Assembly: GCA_002408125.1 (NCBI GenBank)
Contig: DHQO01000023.1
Location: 124,001 to 188,000 of the forward strand
Direction: 5' to 3'
DNA length: 64,000 nucleotides
From: Hyphomonadaceae bacterium UBA5336
GTDB taxonomy: Bacteria > Pseudomonadota > Alphaproteobacteria > Caulobacterales > Hyphomonadaceae
The notes below the pieces were generated by a model. It did no database searches. It had not been told where the DNA came from and saw nothing but the letters and a program-made list of their open reading frames with translations. This document shows, one piece after another, positions 33,929 through 43,195 of this stretch. The stretch's first letter is position 1. Every line of letters begins with the position of its first letter. Both the position numbers and the translations under genes were made by a program.

Positions 33929-36900
33929 TTGGACCAGTCAGGCGGCGCGCTTCTTACCTTACCCGCCCTTCTGGCTTCGTCCTCGGCTTCCCAGACCGCT
34001 GGTGTTTCCTCTACGGCAAGTCCGGAACTGGAGCAGGCAATACAGATCCTGGATTTCGTCTGGGTCATGGTCGCCGCCGCTCTGGTGATGGTGATGCAGA
34101 TCGGCTTCCTGCTCCTTGAGGCAGGTATGGTCCGTTCGAAGAATTCCATCAATGTTGCAATGAAGAATGTAATGGACTTCGCCGCGTCCGCTCTATTCTT
34201 TGCACTTACAGGATTCATGATTGCCTTCGGGGCCTCGTCCATCCTGCCGATCGGCTTTCAGCCCGGCTTTGCGGGCCTCACAGGCCTCGACCCGTCCAAC
34301 CAGATCTTCTTCGTGTTCCAGGTCATGTTCTGCGGCACAGCGGCGACCATTGTATCAGGCGCTGTGGCCGAACGCATGCGTCTGTCGGCCTATGTACTTG
34401 GCTCGGTGATGATCGGTGCCTTCATCTATCCGGTCTTCGTCCACTGGACCTGGGGCGGGGCGCTTCAGGACAATCCCGGCGCGTTCCTCGGCAATATGGG
34501 CTATGTCGACTTTGCCGGCTCCACGGTTGTCCATGCGCTTGGCGGCTGGCTGTCGCTGGCGGCCTGTATCGTGCTCGGTGCGCGGCGCGGCCGGTTCACA
34601 GAGACCGGTGAGCCGGTCCGTTTTTCCGGCCATAGTCCGGTGCTGGCCGGCGCCGGCGTGCTGATGCTTTATATCGGCTGGATCGGGTTCAATGGCGGAT
34701 CCACAGGCGCTGCCACGGCCAATATCGGCTCGATCATTCTCAACACCGTTCTGGCCGGCGCAGCCGGCTGTCTGGCGGGTTATGTCTGGACCATGATCTC
34801 GGACCGGACGGTCTACCCCGAGAAGGTCCTTAACGGTCTGATCGCGGGCCTGGTCGCTGTCACGGCAGGCTGTCATATCCTCAACCCGGCAACGTCCATC
34901 CTGATCGGTGTCGCAGGCGGATGTGGTGCGCTCTGGTTCAACCAGTGGCTTGAGCGCAACTACCGGATCGACGATGCTGTCGGCGCCATCGGCGTGCACG
35001 GCTTTGCCGGCGTGATCGGGGCCATGCTGCTTGCCGTCCTCGCGCCGAAGGCTTCATTGCCGGCCGGGTCGTGGACCGGTCAGCTCCTGATCCAGGGGCT
35101 GGGCTGCGTGATCAATTTCGCCTGGGCCTTCGGCGCCGGCTATGTCTTCTATCAGGTCCTGAAAATGCTCACCGGCATCCGGGTGAAACCGGAAGCGGAA
35201 GAGCGTGGCCTGAATGAGAACGAACACTCCACCCGTATCGGTATCGGCCATATCGAGGACGCCATGGGCGACCTTGTGCGGGGCACGGCCGATCTCACAA
35301 TGCGCCTTCCGGTCGACCGGGGCGATGAAGCCGAACGCCTGACGCGTACCTTTAACGCGCTGATGGAAAACATGCAGTTCCAGGAGCTGGAGCGCGCCGA
35401 GCTTGAGAGCACGCGCCGCACGATTGAGGAAGCCGAGCGCTTTTCAGCACTGGCAAACGCCACCTTCGAGGCGCTGTGCATCGCGGTGGACGGCAAGGTG
35501 GTCGACGGCAATGCCGCGCTCAGCCGGCTGACCGGCCTGGAGCTGGACGAAATCCGCGGTCGGCCCCTGAGCGAGTTCCTCTCCGATGAGCATATCGAGA
35601 TGCTCCACGATCTCTCGCAATCACCCGATGCACCGGTTGCGGAGCTGACAATCAGCAATGTCGAGGGCGATGCCATCCCGGTCGAGGTGCGCAGTCGCGA
35701 CATGGATTTCCGCGGCGTCGACACCCGCGTGCTGGCGATTGTCGACCTGCGCGAGCGCAAGAAGGCCGAGGCGCGCATCCGCCACCTGGCGCTGCACGAC
35801 CCGCTGACGGGCCTGCCCAATCGCGCGCTGTTCAATGACCGGCTGGCCGCCATGATCGACAAGACGGTAGCAGAAGACAGCCTGTCGGCCGTGGTGCTGA
35901 TCGATCTGGACCGGTTCAAGGATGTCAACGACCTGCACGGCCATGCCGCAGGCGACCAGGTCCTGAAGGTGACGGCCGAGCGGATCCAGAAGCTGGTGCG
36001 TAGCCGGGATATCGTCGCACGGCTGGGCGGGGATGAGTTTGCCATCCTGCAGTTCAGCATCGATTTCGCGAACCAGACCGAGGAACTTGCCATGCGGCTG
36101 GTCGAAGAGCTGAGCCGCCCGATCGAATTGTCAGGTGGCCAGCGTGTGCGTGTCGGCGCATCGGTGGGCGTGGCCTTCTGCCCCCGCGATGGGATCCAGA
36201 GCGTTGGCCTGGTAACGCGCGCCGATACCGCGCTCTATCACGCCAAGAATAATGGCCGCAGCTGCTATGCCATGTTCGAGCAGGGCATGGACGAGCATGT
36301 GCGCTTGCGTCAGCTGCTGGAGCTGGACCTCTCCAGTGCGCTGGATGCCGAGGAGCTGGAGGTCCACTACCAGCCGCGCCTGAACATGGTGACGGGCGAG
36401 ATCGTCAGCTATGAAGCGCTGGTGCGCTGGCACCATCCCAGCCGGGGCCTTGTCAGCCCGACCGAGTTTATCCCCGTTGCCGAGGGTTGCGGGCTGATCG
36501 TGAAGATAGGCGAATGGGTGCTGCATACCGCTTGTCAGGCCGCAGCCCGGGAGATGGGCACACGTAGTGTCAGTGTGAATGCGAGCCCGCTCCAGTTCCG
36601 CGACTACAATTTCGTCGAGGCCGTGAAGTCCGCCCTGAAGGCGTCGAAGCTCGATCCCGCCCGTCTGGAAATCGAGATCACCGAAAGCGTGCTGATCGCC
36701 GACGACCAGCGCGCGCTGGGCGTGTTCAAGGCGCTGAAATCGCTCGGTGTGAAGATCGCACTGGACGATTTCGGCACCGGCTATTCCTCGCTCGGCTATC
36801 TCAGCCGATTCCCGTTCGACACGATCAAGATCGACCGTTCCTTCGTGCAGAGCATCGGCTGGGACGAGAACAGCCTGTCGATTGTCGAGACGATCATCCG

Positions 36901-37138
36901 CCTTGGGCGCTCGCTCGACATGGCGGTTGTCGCCGAAGGCGTGGAGAGCCTGGAGGAGTTCTCCGCGCTGGCGCGAACCGATTGCGACGAGATTCAGGGC
37001 TTCCTGGTTGGCGCCGCCCAGCCGGTGGAGCACATCCTGCACGGCGCGCCGGAGGAAATCCGCAGCATTCTCCTGACCGAAAAGAAGCTCGCCTCTCTGC
37101 GCAAGCTTACGAACGAAACTGATCGCAGGGCGAGCTAG
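33929..37138 (+). CDS. Ammonium transporter/sensor fused to HAMP-PAS-GGDEF-EAL
   Basis: The protein has 1069 residues from TTG at 33929, with AGGAGG five bases upstream. Domains: Amt at about 35-415, with the pore residues D194 and H202 in DFAGSTVVH and H357 in GVHGFAG conserved; HAMP at about 440-485; PAS at about 505-610; GGDEF at 620-785 with intact GGDEF (700-704) and inhibitory site RSRD (691-694); EAL at 800-1045 with EALVR (829-833), EITES, DDFGTGYSS and KIDRSF. The cell membrane Amt probably senses or conducts ammonium and sets c-di-GMP synthesis or breakdown. Both catalytic domains look active by motif. It ends 4 bases inside the convergent neighbour. Confidence 0.95.
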   Translation: MDQSGGALLTLPALLASSSASQTAGVSSTASPELEQAIQILDFVWVMVAAALVMVMQIGFLLLEAGMVRSKNSINVAMKNVMDFAASALFFALTGFMIAFGASSILPIGFQPGFAGLTGLDPSNQIFFVFQVMFCGTAATIVSGAVAERMRLSAYVLGSVMIGAFIYPVFVHWTWGGALQDNPGAFLGNMGYVDFAGSTVVHALGGWLSLAACIVLGARRGRFTETGEPVRFSGHSPVLAGAGVLMLYIGWIGFNGGSTGAATANIGSIILNTVLAGAAGCLAGYVWTMISDRTVYPEKVLNGLIAGLVAVTAGCHILNPATSILIGVAGGCGALWFNQWLERNYRIDDAVGAIGVHGFAGVIGAMLLAVLAPKASLPAGSWTGQLLIQGLGCVINFAWAFGAGYVFYQVLKMLTGIRVKPEAEERGLNENEHSTRIGIGHIEDAMGDLVRGTADLTMRLPVDRGDEAERLTRTFNALMENMQFQELERAELESTRRTIEEAERFSALANATFEALCIAVDGKVVDGNAALSRLTGLELDEIRGRPLSEFLSDEHIEMLHDLSQSPDAPVAELTISNVEGDAIPVEVRSRDMDFRGVDTRVLAIVDLRERKKAEARIRHLALHDPLTGLPNRALFNDRLAAMIDKTVAEDSLSAVVLIDLDRFKDVNDLHGHAAGDQVLKVTAERIQKLVRSRDIVARLGGDEFAILQFSIDFANQTEELAMRLVEELSRPIELSGGQRVRVGASVGVAFCPRDGIQSVGLVTRADTALYHAKNNGRSCYAMFEQGMDEHVRLRQLLELDLSSALDAEELEVHYQPRLNMVTGEIVSYEALVRWHHPSRGLVSPTEFIPVAEGCGLIVKIGEWVLHTACQAAAREMGTRSVSVNASPLQFRDYNFVEAVKSALKASKLDPARLEIEITESVLIADDQRALGVFKALKSLGVKIALDDFGTGYSSLGYLSRFPFDTIKIDRSFVQSIGWDENSLSIVETIIRLGRSLDMAVVAEGVESLEEFSALARTDCDEIQGFLVGAAQPVEHILHGAPEEIRSILLTEKKLASLRKLTNETDRRAS

Positions 37139-37833
37139 CCCCGCTTGTCGAAGCTGAGATTCCAGGTCCGGTCGATCTCCTTCAGGAAGCCCGACCAGGC
37201 ACTGAAGAACTCCGCCTTGGTCTCGCCGGAAAAGGCGAAATAGAAGCACTTGGCCTCATCCGAGATCGCCCAGGAGCGCATATGGCCCTGTGCCAGCCGG
37301 AATGTCGGGTACTGCCAGGACTGGCCGAGCGCGGAGAACCGGATCTCCTTCGATGACAGGTCGATCGCGAGGCGGTCATCTTCTTCGGTGTCCGACACCA
37401 CGAGAACGACATCGGCGGGCTCAAGAAGGAAGCCACGCTTGCGGCTGTCGAAGGAGGACAGGTTCCGGACAGTCTGCTCGGCCAGGTTCACGATGTTCGG
37501 CGGCAGGTTTCCGCACTGCTCGATATTCTTGATCCAGATATCCAGGTTCGACAGCGCCGAGAAATTGCCGAGCAGCAGGGCCCGCAGCGCGTTCTCGGTC
37601 GCCTCGGTCAGGAGGTCGTCCTTCTCGGTCAGGGCGAAGATCTTCAGGATGCCGCGATTGTGCAGCCCCATCAGATAGGCGTTCGTCACCAGGAAAGCGC
37701 TCGCCAGGAATTCCGGCTCCAGATAGCCGGACGCGTCGATCTGGAAGGCCAGTGCGCTGCTGTCTTGGCTCAGGCCGGAATTGATCAGCGCGGTCTGGCG
37801 TATGTGATCTGCCTTCCATGCGGCGGTTTTCAT
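37135..37833 (-). CDS. Hypothetical protein
   Basis: The protein has 232 residues. I recognise no family. It has no signal peptide or membrane helix. The first half is helical (LASAFLVTNAYLMGLHNRGILKIFAL, ENALRALLLGNFSALSNLDIWIKNIEQ), while the second half alternates strands (ADVVLVVSDTEEDDRLAIDLSSKEIRFSALG) and ends with aromatic residues. It is convergent with the Amt fusion and divergent from the NACHT gene (255-base gap), so it sits alone between them; a partnership with the NACHT protein is possible but unproven. Confidence 0.6.
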   Translation of the reverse strand: MKTAAWKADHIRQTALINSGLSQDSSALAFQIDASGYLEPEFLASAFLVTNAYLMGLHNRGILKIFALTEKDDLLTEATENALRALLLGNFSALSNLDIWIKNIEQCGNLPPNIVNLAEQTVRNLSSFDSRKRGFLLEPADVVLVVSDTEEDDRLAIDLSSKEIRFSALGQSWQYPTFRLAQGHMRSWAISDEAKCFYFAFSGETKAEFFSAWSGFLKEIDRTWNLSFDKRG

Positions 37834-38088
37834 TGTCTGTAGACCTCATTTGGGACGGAGCATCCGAGCAATAGCGTCCGGCTGAAACATGGATCAACTG
37901 TCTGGATACAGTGAGCTTTGAAGGGTCTTAGATCGAAGCTGGCTGCGATTCCAGTCATGGCGGGTGTTTTACCGAGAGACCCAACCTGACCGCTGGCCAA
38001 ATTCTCCCGGGTGTTGCAAGCTCGGTCTATCCTTGCAGGCATTGCGGTTCTGCAAGATGCGGGTGATGTCTGCATTCGGGGAAGCAGA

Positions 38089-41000
38089 ATGGAAACAGAT
38101 CCACTGATCCGGGTTTTCATCTGTTCGCGAGACGATTCAGACCCGGAAATCGGCCCGGTGCGTATCGCGCTCAAGGACAAGGTCGCCGATTTTCGCAGAA
38201 GCGGGTTCGACCTCTTCTGGCAGGATGGCACTACCGGTCCGAATGCCATCGGCGCGCAGGCTTCCAGTCTTGAGCAGGTCAAGAAAAGCCAGATTGTGAT
38301 CGTACTGTGCGGCAGTGCGCCCGGCACGATCCAGCGGGAGGAATGGAAGCTCGCGGTTGCCCGGCGCATCCCGACGCTGGAGTTCCATCTCGCGGGCCGC
38401 ACCCATGAGCAGTACCAGGCGATTGAGCGCGACCTGTTTCCGAATGGCCGCCATGGCACGCCTGGCGAGGAGGCACCGGTCTACGACTCGCAGGTCATCG
38501 ATCCGGCAAAGCCCGCCAGCGAAGTTGCTGGCAGGATCCTGCAGGAACTGATGATCCAGGCGAGGACGCTGCACCGCCGGTCGCCGGACGCCCTGACCAC
38601 GGTTCCCCAGGGCCATCTGGTGCGCGAGATTCATGATTATGCCTTTCACCTGGGCCAAGGGCCGGCCTCGATCGAGGAGGCCCGCAGCGCGAGCTACGAT
38701 TTCATCGCCTTCACGGAAGATGGGGAGAGCCGGGAGCAAAGGTGCCTGGTCTCGTGTACCGAGAGCAGGGTCGGCCTGGACGAGTTGGAACAGGTCGCCG
38801 AGCGTGCCAGGCTGAAGAAGGCAGATACATTCTGTCTGGTCACGAGCCGCGAGTTTCCAGACTATCTGGTGGACGAGGCCAAGGATCTGGGAGGCCGGCT
38901 GGAGTCGATCTACACATATCTGCTGCGTTATCTCGACATCGAGGATGATTTCGAGCGTGTCCGAAACGCGATGAGCGCGGCGGATGTGGAGCGCAAATAT
39001 GTCGAGCTGGACTATGCCAAACGCCGGGTCACGACCTCGGGCAATGATGAAGAGCCCGGCTCGCATATCAACAACAATATCCTGAACTGGACCCAGGATA
39101 CCGGCTCGCGGCAACTTGCTGTCCTCGGCGAGTTCGGCTCAGGCAAGAGCTGGCTTTGCCTGTCGGTCTGCAGCCGCATGATCGACCGGATCGAGCACCA
39201 GCAACCCGGCGCCCGTCTGCCCCTGCTCATCGAACTGAAAAAGGTCGAACGGCCCGAAACCTCGGCGAAGGTGGACCTGATCAGGCACATCAACAGCATG
39301 CTGCGAGAGCGGCATCGCACCGACGACCACAGCTTTGTGAAGAGCGTCCTTGAGTATGGCCGCCTGCTGATCGTCCTGGACGGTTTCGACGAACTCGGCA
39401 TCGGGCTCTCGTCGGAGGTGAAGAAATCCTATCTGGAATCCATCCGCGCGCTGGCCATCGGCAAGAGCAAGATCCTGCTGACCTCCAGGACCTCCTTCTT
39501 CAACTCCACCCAGGCGGAAAGGGATGAGCTCAACCAGGTTGCCGGCCTGGGCGAAAACGCGGTCGCGAAGCTCGAATTCGATATCGTCCATCTCGCCGAG
39601 ATGACCGACCAGCAGGTCCGGCGCCGGCTGCAGGGCGAATTCGGACCGGAGGCAGAAACCTATTGGAAGCGCATCCAGGGCACGCCGAACCTCGCAAGCC
39701 TGGTCCATCGCCCCATCGTCCTCGACATGGTGCTGCAGATCCTGACTGCTTCGAAAGCAGACCAGGATCTGACCCTGTTCGGAATCTATGAGGAATGCGC
39801 CAAACTCTGGCTCACCCAAGTGCGCCGAGACACGAGTGAATGGGGCGACAAGCCGCTCGATTCCGATCAGCGCGCCAATGTCATGATCGACCTGGCATGG
39901 GTCCTTTACGGCCGGAAGGAACACGCCATCGAACTGCGCGGGCATATCGACGATGTGGCGGAATTCAGCGCGTCCCATATGGCCGACCTGCTCTATGAGA
40001 TCGAGGAGAAATTCGACCTCGACGCGGTCTCCGTCACCCGCGCCCAGACCTTCCTGGTGCGCGACGGGCAAGGCAAATACACCTTTGCTCACCGCTCCTT
40101 CATGGAGTTCTTCGTCGCCCTGAAGCTCAAGCGTGACTTCGAGGATGGCCTTCTTGAGACGCTCGATGCCAAGGACATTTCGGACGGCGTAACCCGCTTT
40201 CTCAGCGATACCGATCTGGACATGGACCGCCTGCAGGAGGGGCTGGAAGTCGCGCGGCGGCAGGCCGCGAACGGCTTTGACAGGCTGGAGCGCGCGGGCA
40301 GGGGCTGGCTGGCCGGCAACCTCCTGACCCTGATCTGCAAGATGAACCCCGACATGCGCCATATCGACATGCGGGGTCTGCTGATCAAGCATGCCGACCT
40401 GTCGAGGGCCGATCTCCGGGAGGTCGATTTCTCCGGCTCAAGGCTCGATCATGTTCGGTTCAACGGCGCCGATATCAGCGGCGCGGACTGGAGCAGGACC
40501 AAACTCAGTAACCTCATGCTCGGCGTGAAGGCCTCGGCAAAATGCGTTGCCTGTTCGCCCACCGAGCCGATTGCTGCGTTCACAAATTCCAGGAACGAGA
40601 TCCTGCTCGTGAACCTGGAGGATAGCGCGGAGCCCATCCAACTCGGCGAGCACGACAACTCGATTACCTATCTGCGGTTCAGCGATGACGGGAGACTGCT
40701 CGCCAGCATCGGCTTCGACAGGAAGCTCAAGGTCTGGTCGGTGATCCAGCGTAGCCTGCGCCACGCCATCGAGCTGAAAGCCGAAACCGATTACGGGCTG
40801 GCGCTGATCAGGACCAATGAGACTTTCGCACTTGTTGGTGGAAATGATCATGTCCTGCGGATCTTCTCGCTCGGCAGCGAGCAGCAGATCCGACGCGTGG
40901 GCGACCACACCAAGTCGCTCTACTGTATCGCGACCGATGCGAAATCCCAGCACTTCGCGACGGCCTCATTCGACGGGACGGTGAATGTCTATCGCTATGA

Positions 41001-41565
41001 CAGGGCGATTGCCTCGCTGAAACTGTCGCCGCGCTATTCCGGCCGGCGCAGCCATGCCTCGCTTGTGAACGGTGTTGCCTTCCAGCCCGGCGGGGCCCTG
41101 CTCGCCAGCGCCGACAATGCCGGGCAGATCTATGTCTGGCCCCGGACCGACACCGGATATGCGGTCAGTCCCGCGATCACCAGGCTCGCGCATGATTCCC
41201 AGATCTGGAGCATCCAGTTCAGCCCGGACGGCAAATATGCCGTGACGGCGTCGACGGATACGAATGTGAAGGTCTGGTCGGTCGAGGAGGACTGGGCACT
41301 CGTGGTGACCCTCGAGGGGCATGGCCGGACTGTCTGGAATGCCGCATTCGACTCAACCGGCAGATACGTCGTGAGCTGTTCCCAGGACGCCACCGTGCGG
41401 ATATGGGACTGGCAGAACGAGGATTTGTCCAGCCGCGAAACCCGCCGGATCGATGTCGGCGCGCCGGAAGACCAGGGCCTGAAGTTTGACGGCCTGCGAA
41501 TTGACGGTGCAGAAGGCTTGTCGAAATTACAGGAAGACATTCTGGGCGGTGGCGCGCAGGCGTAA
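38089..41565 (+). CDS. NACHT NTPase with TIR/DUF4062-like N terminus, pentapeptide and WD40 repeats
   Basis: The protein has 1158 residues from ATG 38089. Residues 7-100 (RVFICSRDD, IVIVLCGSAPGTIQREEW) resemble TIR/DUF4062-type effector folds. Residues 200-265 (YDFIAFTEDG ... LVSC ... FCLVTSREFP) resemble a restriction-endonuclease-like core with altered catalytic residues. The NACHT/STAND NTPase follows with Walker A GEFGSGKS (347-354), Walker B LLIVLDGFDE (426-435) and LLTSR. Pentapeptide repeats are at 765-805 (ADLSRADLREVDFSGSRL) and WD40 repeats at about 815-1110 (KVWS, RIWDW). The layout is that of STAND immune sensors: repeats detect, NACHT oligomerises, the N terminus acts. Antiphage function is inferred. 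Confidence 0.85.
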   Translation: METDPLIRVFICSRDDSDPEIGPVRIALKDKVADFRRSGFDLFWQDGTTGPNAIGAQASSLEQVKKSQIVIVLCGSAPGTIQREEWKLAVARRIPTLEFHLAGRTHEQYQAIERDLFPNGRHGTPGEEAPVYDSQVIDPAKPASEVAGRILQELMIQARTLHRRSPDALTTVPQGHLVREIHDYAFHLGQGPASIEEARSASYDFIAFTEDGESREQRCLVSCTESRVGLDELEQVAERARLKKADTFCLVTSREFPDYLVDEAKDLGGRLESIYTYLLRYLDIEDDFERVRNAMSAADVERKYVELDYAKRRVTTSGNDEEPGSHINNNILNWTQDTGSRQLAVLGEFGSGKSWLCLSVCSRMIDRIEHQQPGARLPLLIELKKVERPETSAKVDLIRHINSMLRERHRTDDHSFVKSVLEYGRLLIVLDGFDELGIGLSSEVKKSYLESIRALAIGKSKILLTSRTSFFNSTQAERDELNQVAGLGENAVAKLEFDIVHLAEMTDQQVRRRLQGEFGPEAETYWKRIQGTPNLASLVHRPIVLDMVLQILTASKADQDLTLFGIYEECAKLWLTQVRRDTSEWGDKPLDSDQRANVMIDLAWVLYGRKEHAIELRGHIDDVAEFSASHMADLLYEIEEKFDLDAVSVTRAQTFLVRDGQGKYTFAHRSFMEFFVALKLKRDFEDGLLETLDAKDISDGVTRFLSDTDLDMDRLQEGLEVARRQAANGFDRLERAGRGWLAGNLLTLICKMNPDMRHIDMRGLLIKHADLSRADLREVDFSGSRLDHVRFNGADISGADWSRTKLSNLMLGVKASAKCVACSPTEPIAAFTNSRNEILLVNLEDSAEPIQLGEHDNSITYLRFSDDGRLLASIGFDRKLKVWSVIQRSLRHAIELKAETDYGLALIRTNETFALVGGNDHVLRIFSLGSEQQIRRVGDHTKSLYCIATDAKSQHFATASFDGTVNVYRYDRAIASLKLSPRYSGRRSHASLVNGVAFQPGGALLASADNAGQIYVWPRTDTGYAVSPAITRLAHDSQIWSIQFSPDGKYAVTASTDTNVKVWSVEEDWALVVTLEGHGRTVWNAAFDSTGRYVVSCSQDATVRIWDWQNEDLSSRETRRIDVGAPEDQGLKFDGLRIDGAEGLSKLQEDILGGGAQA

Positions 41566-41599
41566 GGGCAATGTTCCGGGATGAACTGGATATAAATGA

Positions 41600-43093
41600 A
41601 TGACCACGAATGTATCCATTATCGGACTTGGCCTGATGGGCGCCTCGCTGGGCGGCGCGCTGAAGCATGCTGGTGGCTGGAGCGTTACCGGCACCGACAC
41701 CGATGCGCATCGCATGGCCATTGCTCTTGATGGCGGGTTCATCGACAGGTGCGCGGACAGCTTCGCCGAAGCGGTTGAGAGCGCCGACCTCATCGTCCTG
41801 GCAACGCCCATCGGTGTGATCCTCAAATGCCTCGATGCCCTGAAGGGCTTCAAGTCCAGGACTGCGACCGTCATCGATCTGGGAAGCACGAAGCGCTCGA
41901 TCGTTGCCAGCATGATGGAACTGCCCGAGGGCATGGAGTCCATCGGCGGCCATCCGATGGCGGGCAAGGTGACCTCCAATACCGAGGATTCCGATATCGG
42001 GCTCTATCGCGGCAAGAAGTTCATCCTCGTCGAGCATGAGCGGAGCGGCGCCATGGCCCGGGAGCATGCCACGCGCCTGCTCGGCGATATTGGCGCTGTC
42101 ACCGTGAAAATGGATGCCGAGGCTCATGACCGGGCGGTTGCCATGGTCAGTCACCTGCCGCACTTCATGTCGATCCCGCTCCTGATGGCCAGCGAGAGCC
42201 TGCATGACGAGAGCCTGTGGTCGCTGGCTGCGGGCGGCTACCGGAAGGCTGCATCCTCCTCGGTGGACAATCCGACCATGTGGAAGGACATCGCGGTCGA
42301 CAATTCCGACAATATCGCGGAGGCCCTGAAGATCTACGGCGCCCATATGCAGGAGTTTGCCCGCCTTATCGAAAGCGCTGACCGGCAACAGATCGCCGAA
42401 GTGCTGGACAGGGCCGCGCAGGTCTATTCCAGGTTCTCAGGCGCGCAGCAAGATACCAGTCGAATGGACGAGGGCCGTCCACCAGGCGAACCAGTGAAGG
42501 ATTATCAAGTGAACAAAGGCGTAGTTGGCTCTTATGGAGTGCTCGGTGCTGCGGGGTCGTGGTCTCATGCCGCCGCAGCTGAAGCCTACCCTGATGCAGA
42601 GCGGGTAGGATTGCCGAGCTTCGATGCGGTTGCTGAAGGCCTGGTCTCCGGCGCGTTCGATATTGCCGTGTTTCCGGTCCGCAATTCGATCACGGGCGCA
42701 ATCCCCCGGGTGGCGGACATCATCGCTCGGCATGAACTGCACGTCTATCAGCAGCTGACCTTGCCGATCCACCACTGCCTGGTCGGGCCCCAGCCCATGG
42801 CGGGCGAGATGCCGGCCTCGGACCTGCCCGTGAAGATCTACAGCCATCCGCAGGGCTTCCTGCAATGCTCGACCTATCTGGAAGCCAACTTCCCCAAGGC
42901 GGAGTATATCGAGGTCAGCGACACCGCCACGGGCATCCGGAAAATCGCCAATTCCACTTCCGAGACCGACCTGGCGATCGGGAGTGCATTTGCCGCGAAA
43001 CTCTATGGCGGCGTGATCCTCAAGGAAGCGATCAACAATGATCGCGAAAATGCGACCACATTTTCCTTCTGCCGGACATCGACGAACGCCTGA
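41600..43093 (+). CDS. Prephenate dehydrogenase (TyrA) fused to a divergent prephenate dehydratase-like domain
   Basis: The protein has 497 residues. The N-terminal part is TyrA: Rossmann IIGLGLMGASLGGAL (7-21), GGHPMAG (116-122) and the helical domain HLPHFMSIPLLMA. From about residue 307 a dehydratase-like domain begins (VVGSYGVLGAAGSWSHAAA, FDIAVFPVRNSITGAI, SHPQGFLQC, then TTF at 486-488). Normal dehydratases have PVENS and a catalytic TRF; here these read PVRNS and TTF. There is no chorismate mutase or ACT domain. The protein may make an unusual prephenate-derived product, as dehydratase homologues in bacilysin-type pathways do. It starts 34 bases after the NACHT gene and is followed by an aminotransferase. 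Confidence 0.85.
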   Translation: MTTNVSIIGLGLMGASLGGALKHAGGWSVTGTDTDAHRMAIALDGGFIDRCADSFAEAVESADLIVLATPIGVILKCLDALKGFKSRTATVIDLGSTKRSIVASMMELPEGMESIGGHPMAGKVTSNTEDSDIGLYRGKKFILVEHERSGAMAREHATRLLGDIGAVTVKMDAEAHDRAVAMVSHLPHFMSIPLLMASESLHDESLWSLAAGGYRKAASSSVDNPTMWKDIAVDNSDNIAEALKIYGAHMQEFARLIESADRQQIAEVLDRAAQVYSRFSGAQQDTSRMDEGRPPGEPVKDYQVNKGVVGSYGVLGAAGSWSHAAAAEAYPDAERVGLPSFDAVAEGLVSGAFDIAVFPVRNSITGAIPRVADIIARHELHVYQQLTLPIHHCLVGPQPMAGEMPASDLPVKIYSHPQGFLQCSTYLEANFPKAEYIEVSDTATGIRKIANSTSETDLAIGSAFAAKLYGGVILKEAINNDRENATTFSFCRTSTNA

Positions 43094-43195
43094 TTCACGC
43101 TAAAAGGCGCTCAGACTGCCCGTACCAAACTGCCGGGGGCGCCAGTCGGGTGCAGCCCGGTTCCATTCCAACTTCACGCCACGAGATCAGCTACC

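Noticed and set aside
36131..37249. 372-codon frame antisense to the GGDEF-EAL part of the Amt fusion
   Set aside because: The sense strand carries complete GGDEF and EAL motifs; the antisense product has no family features.
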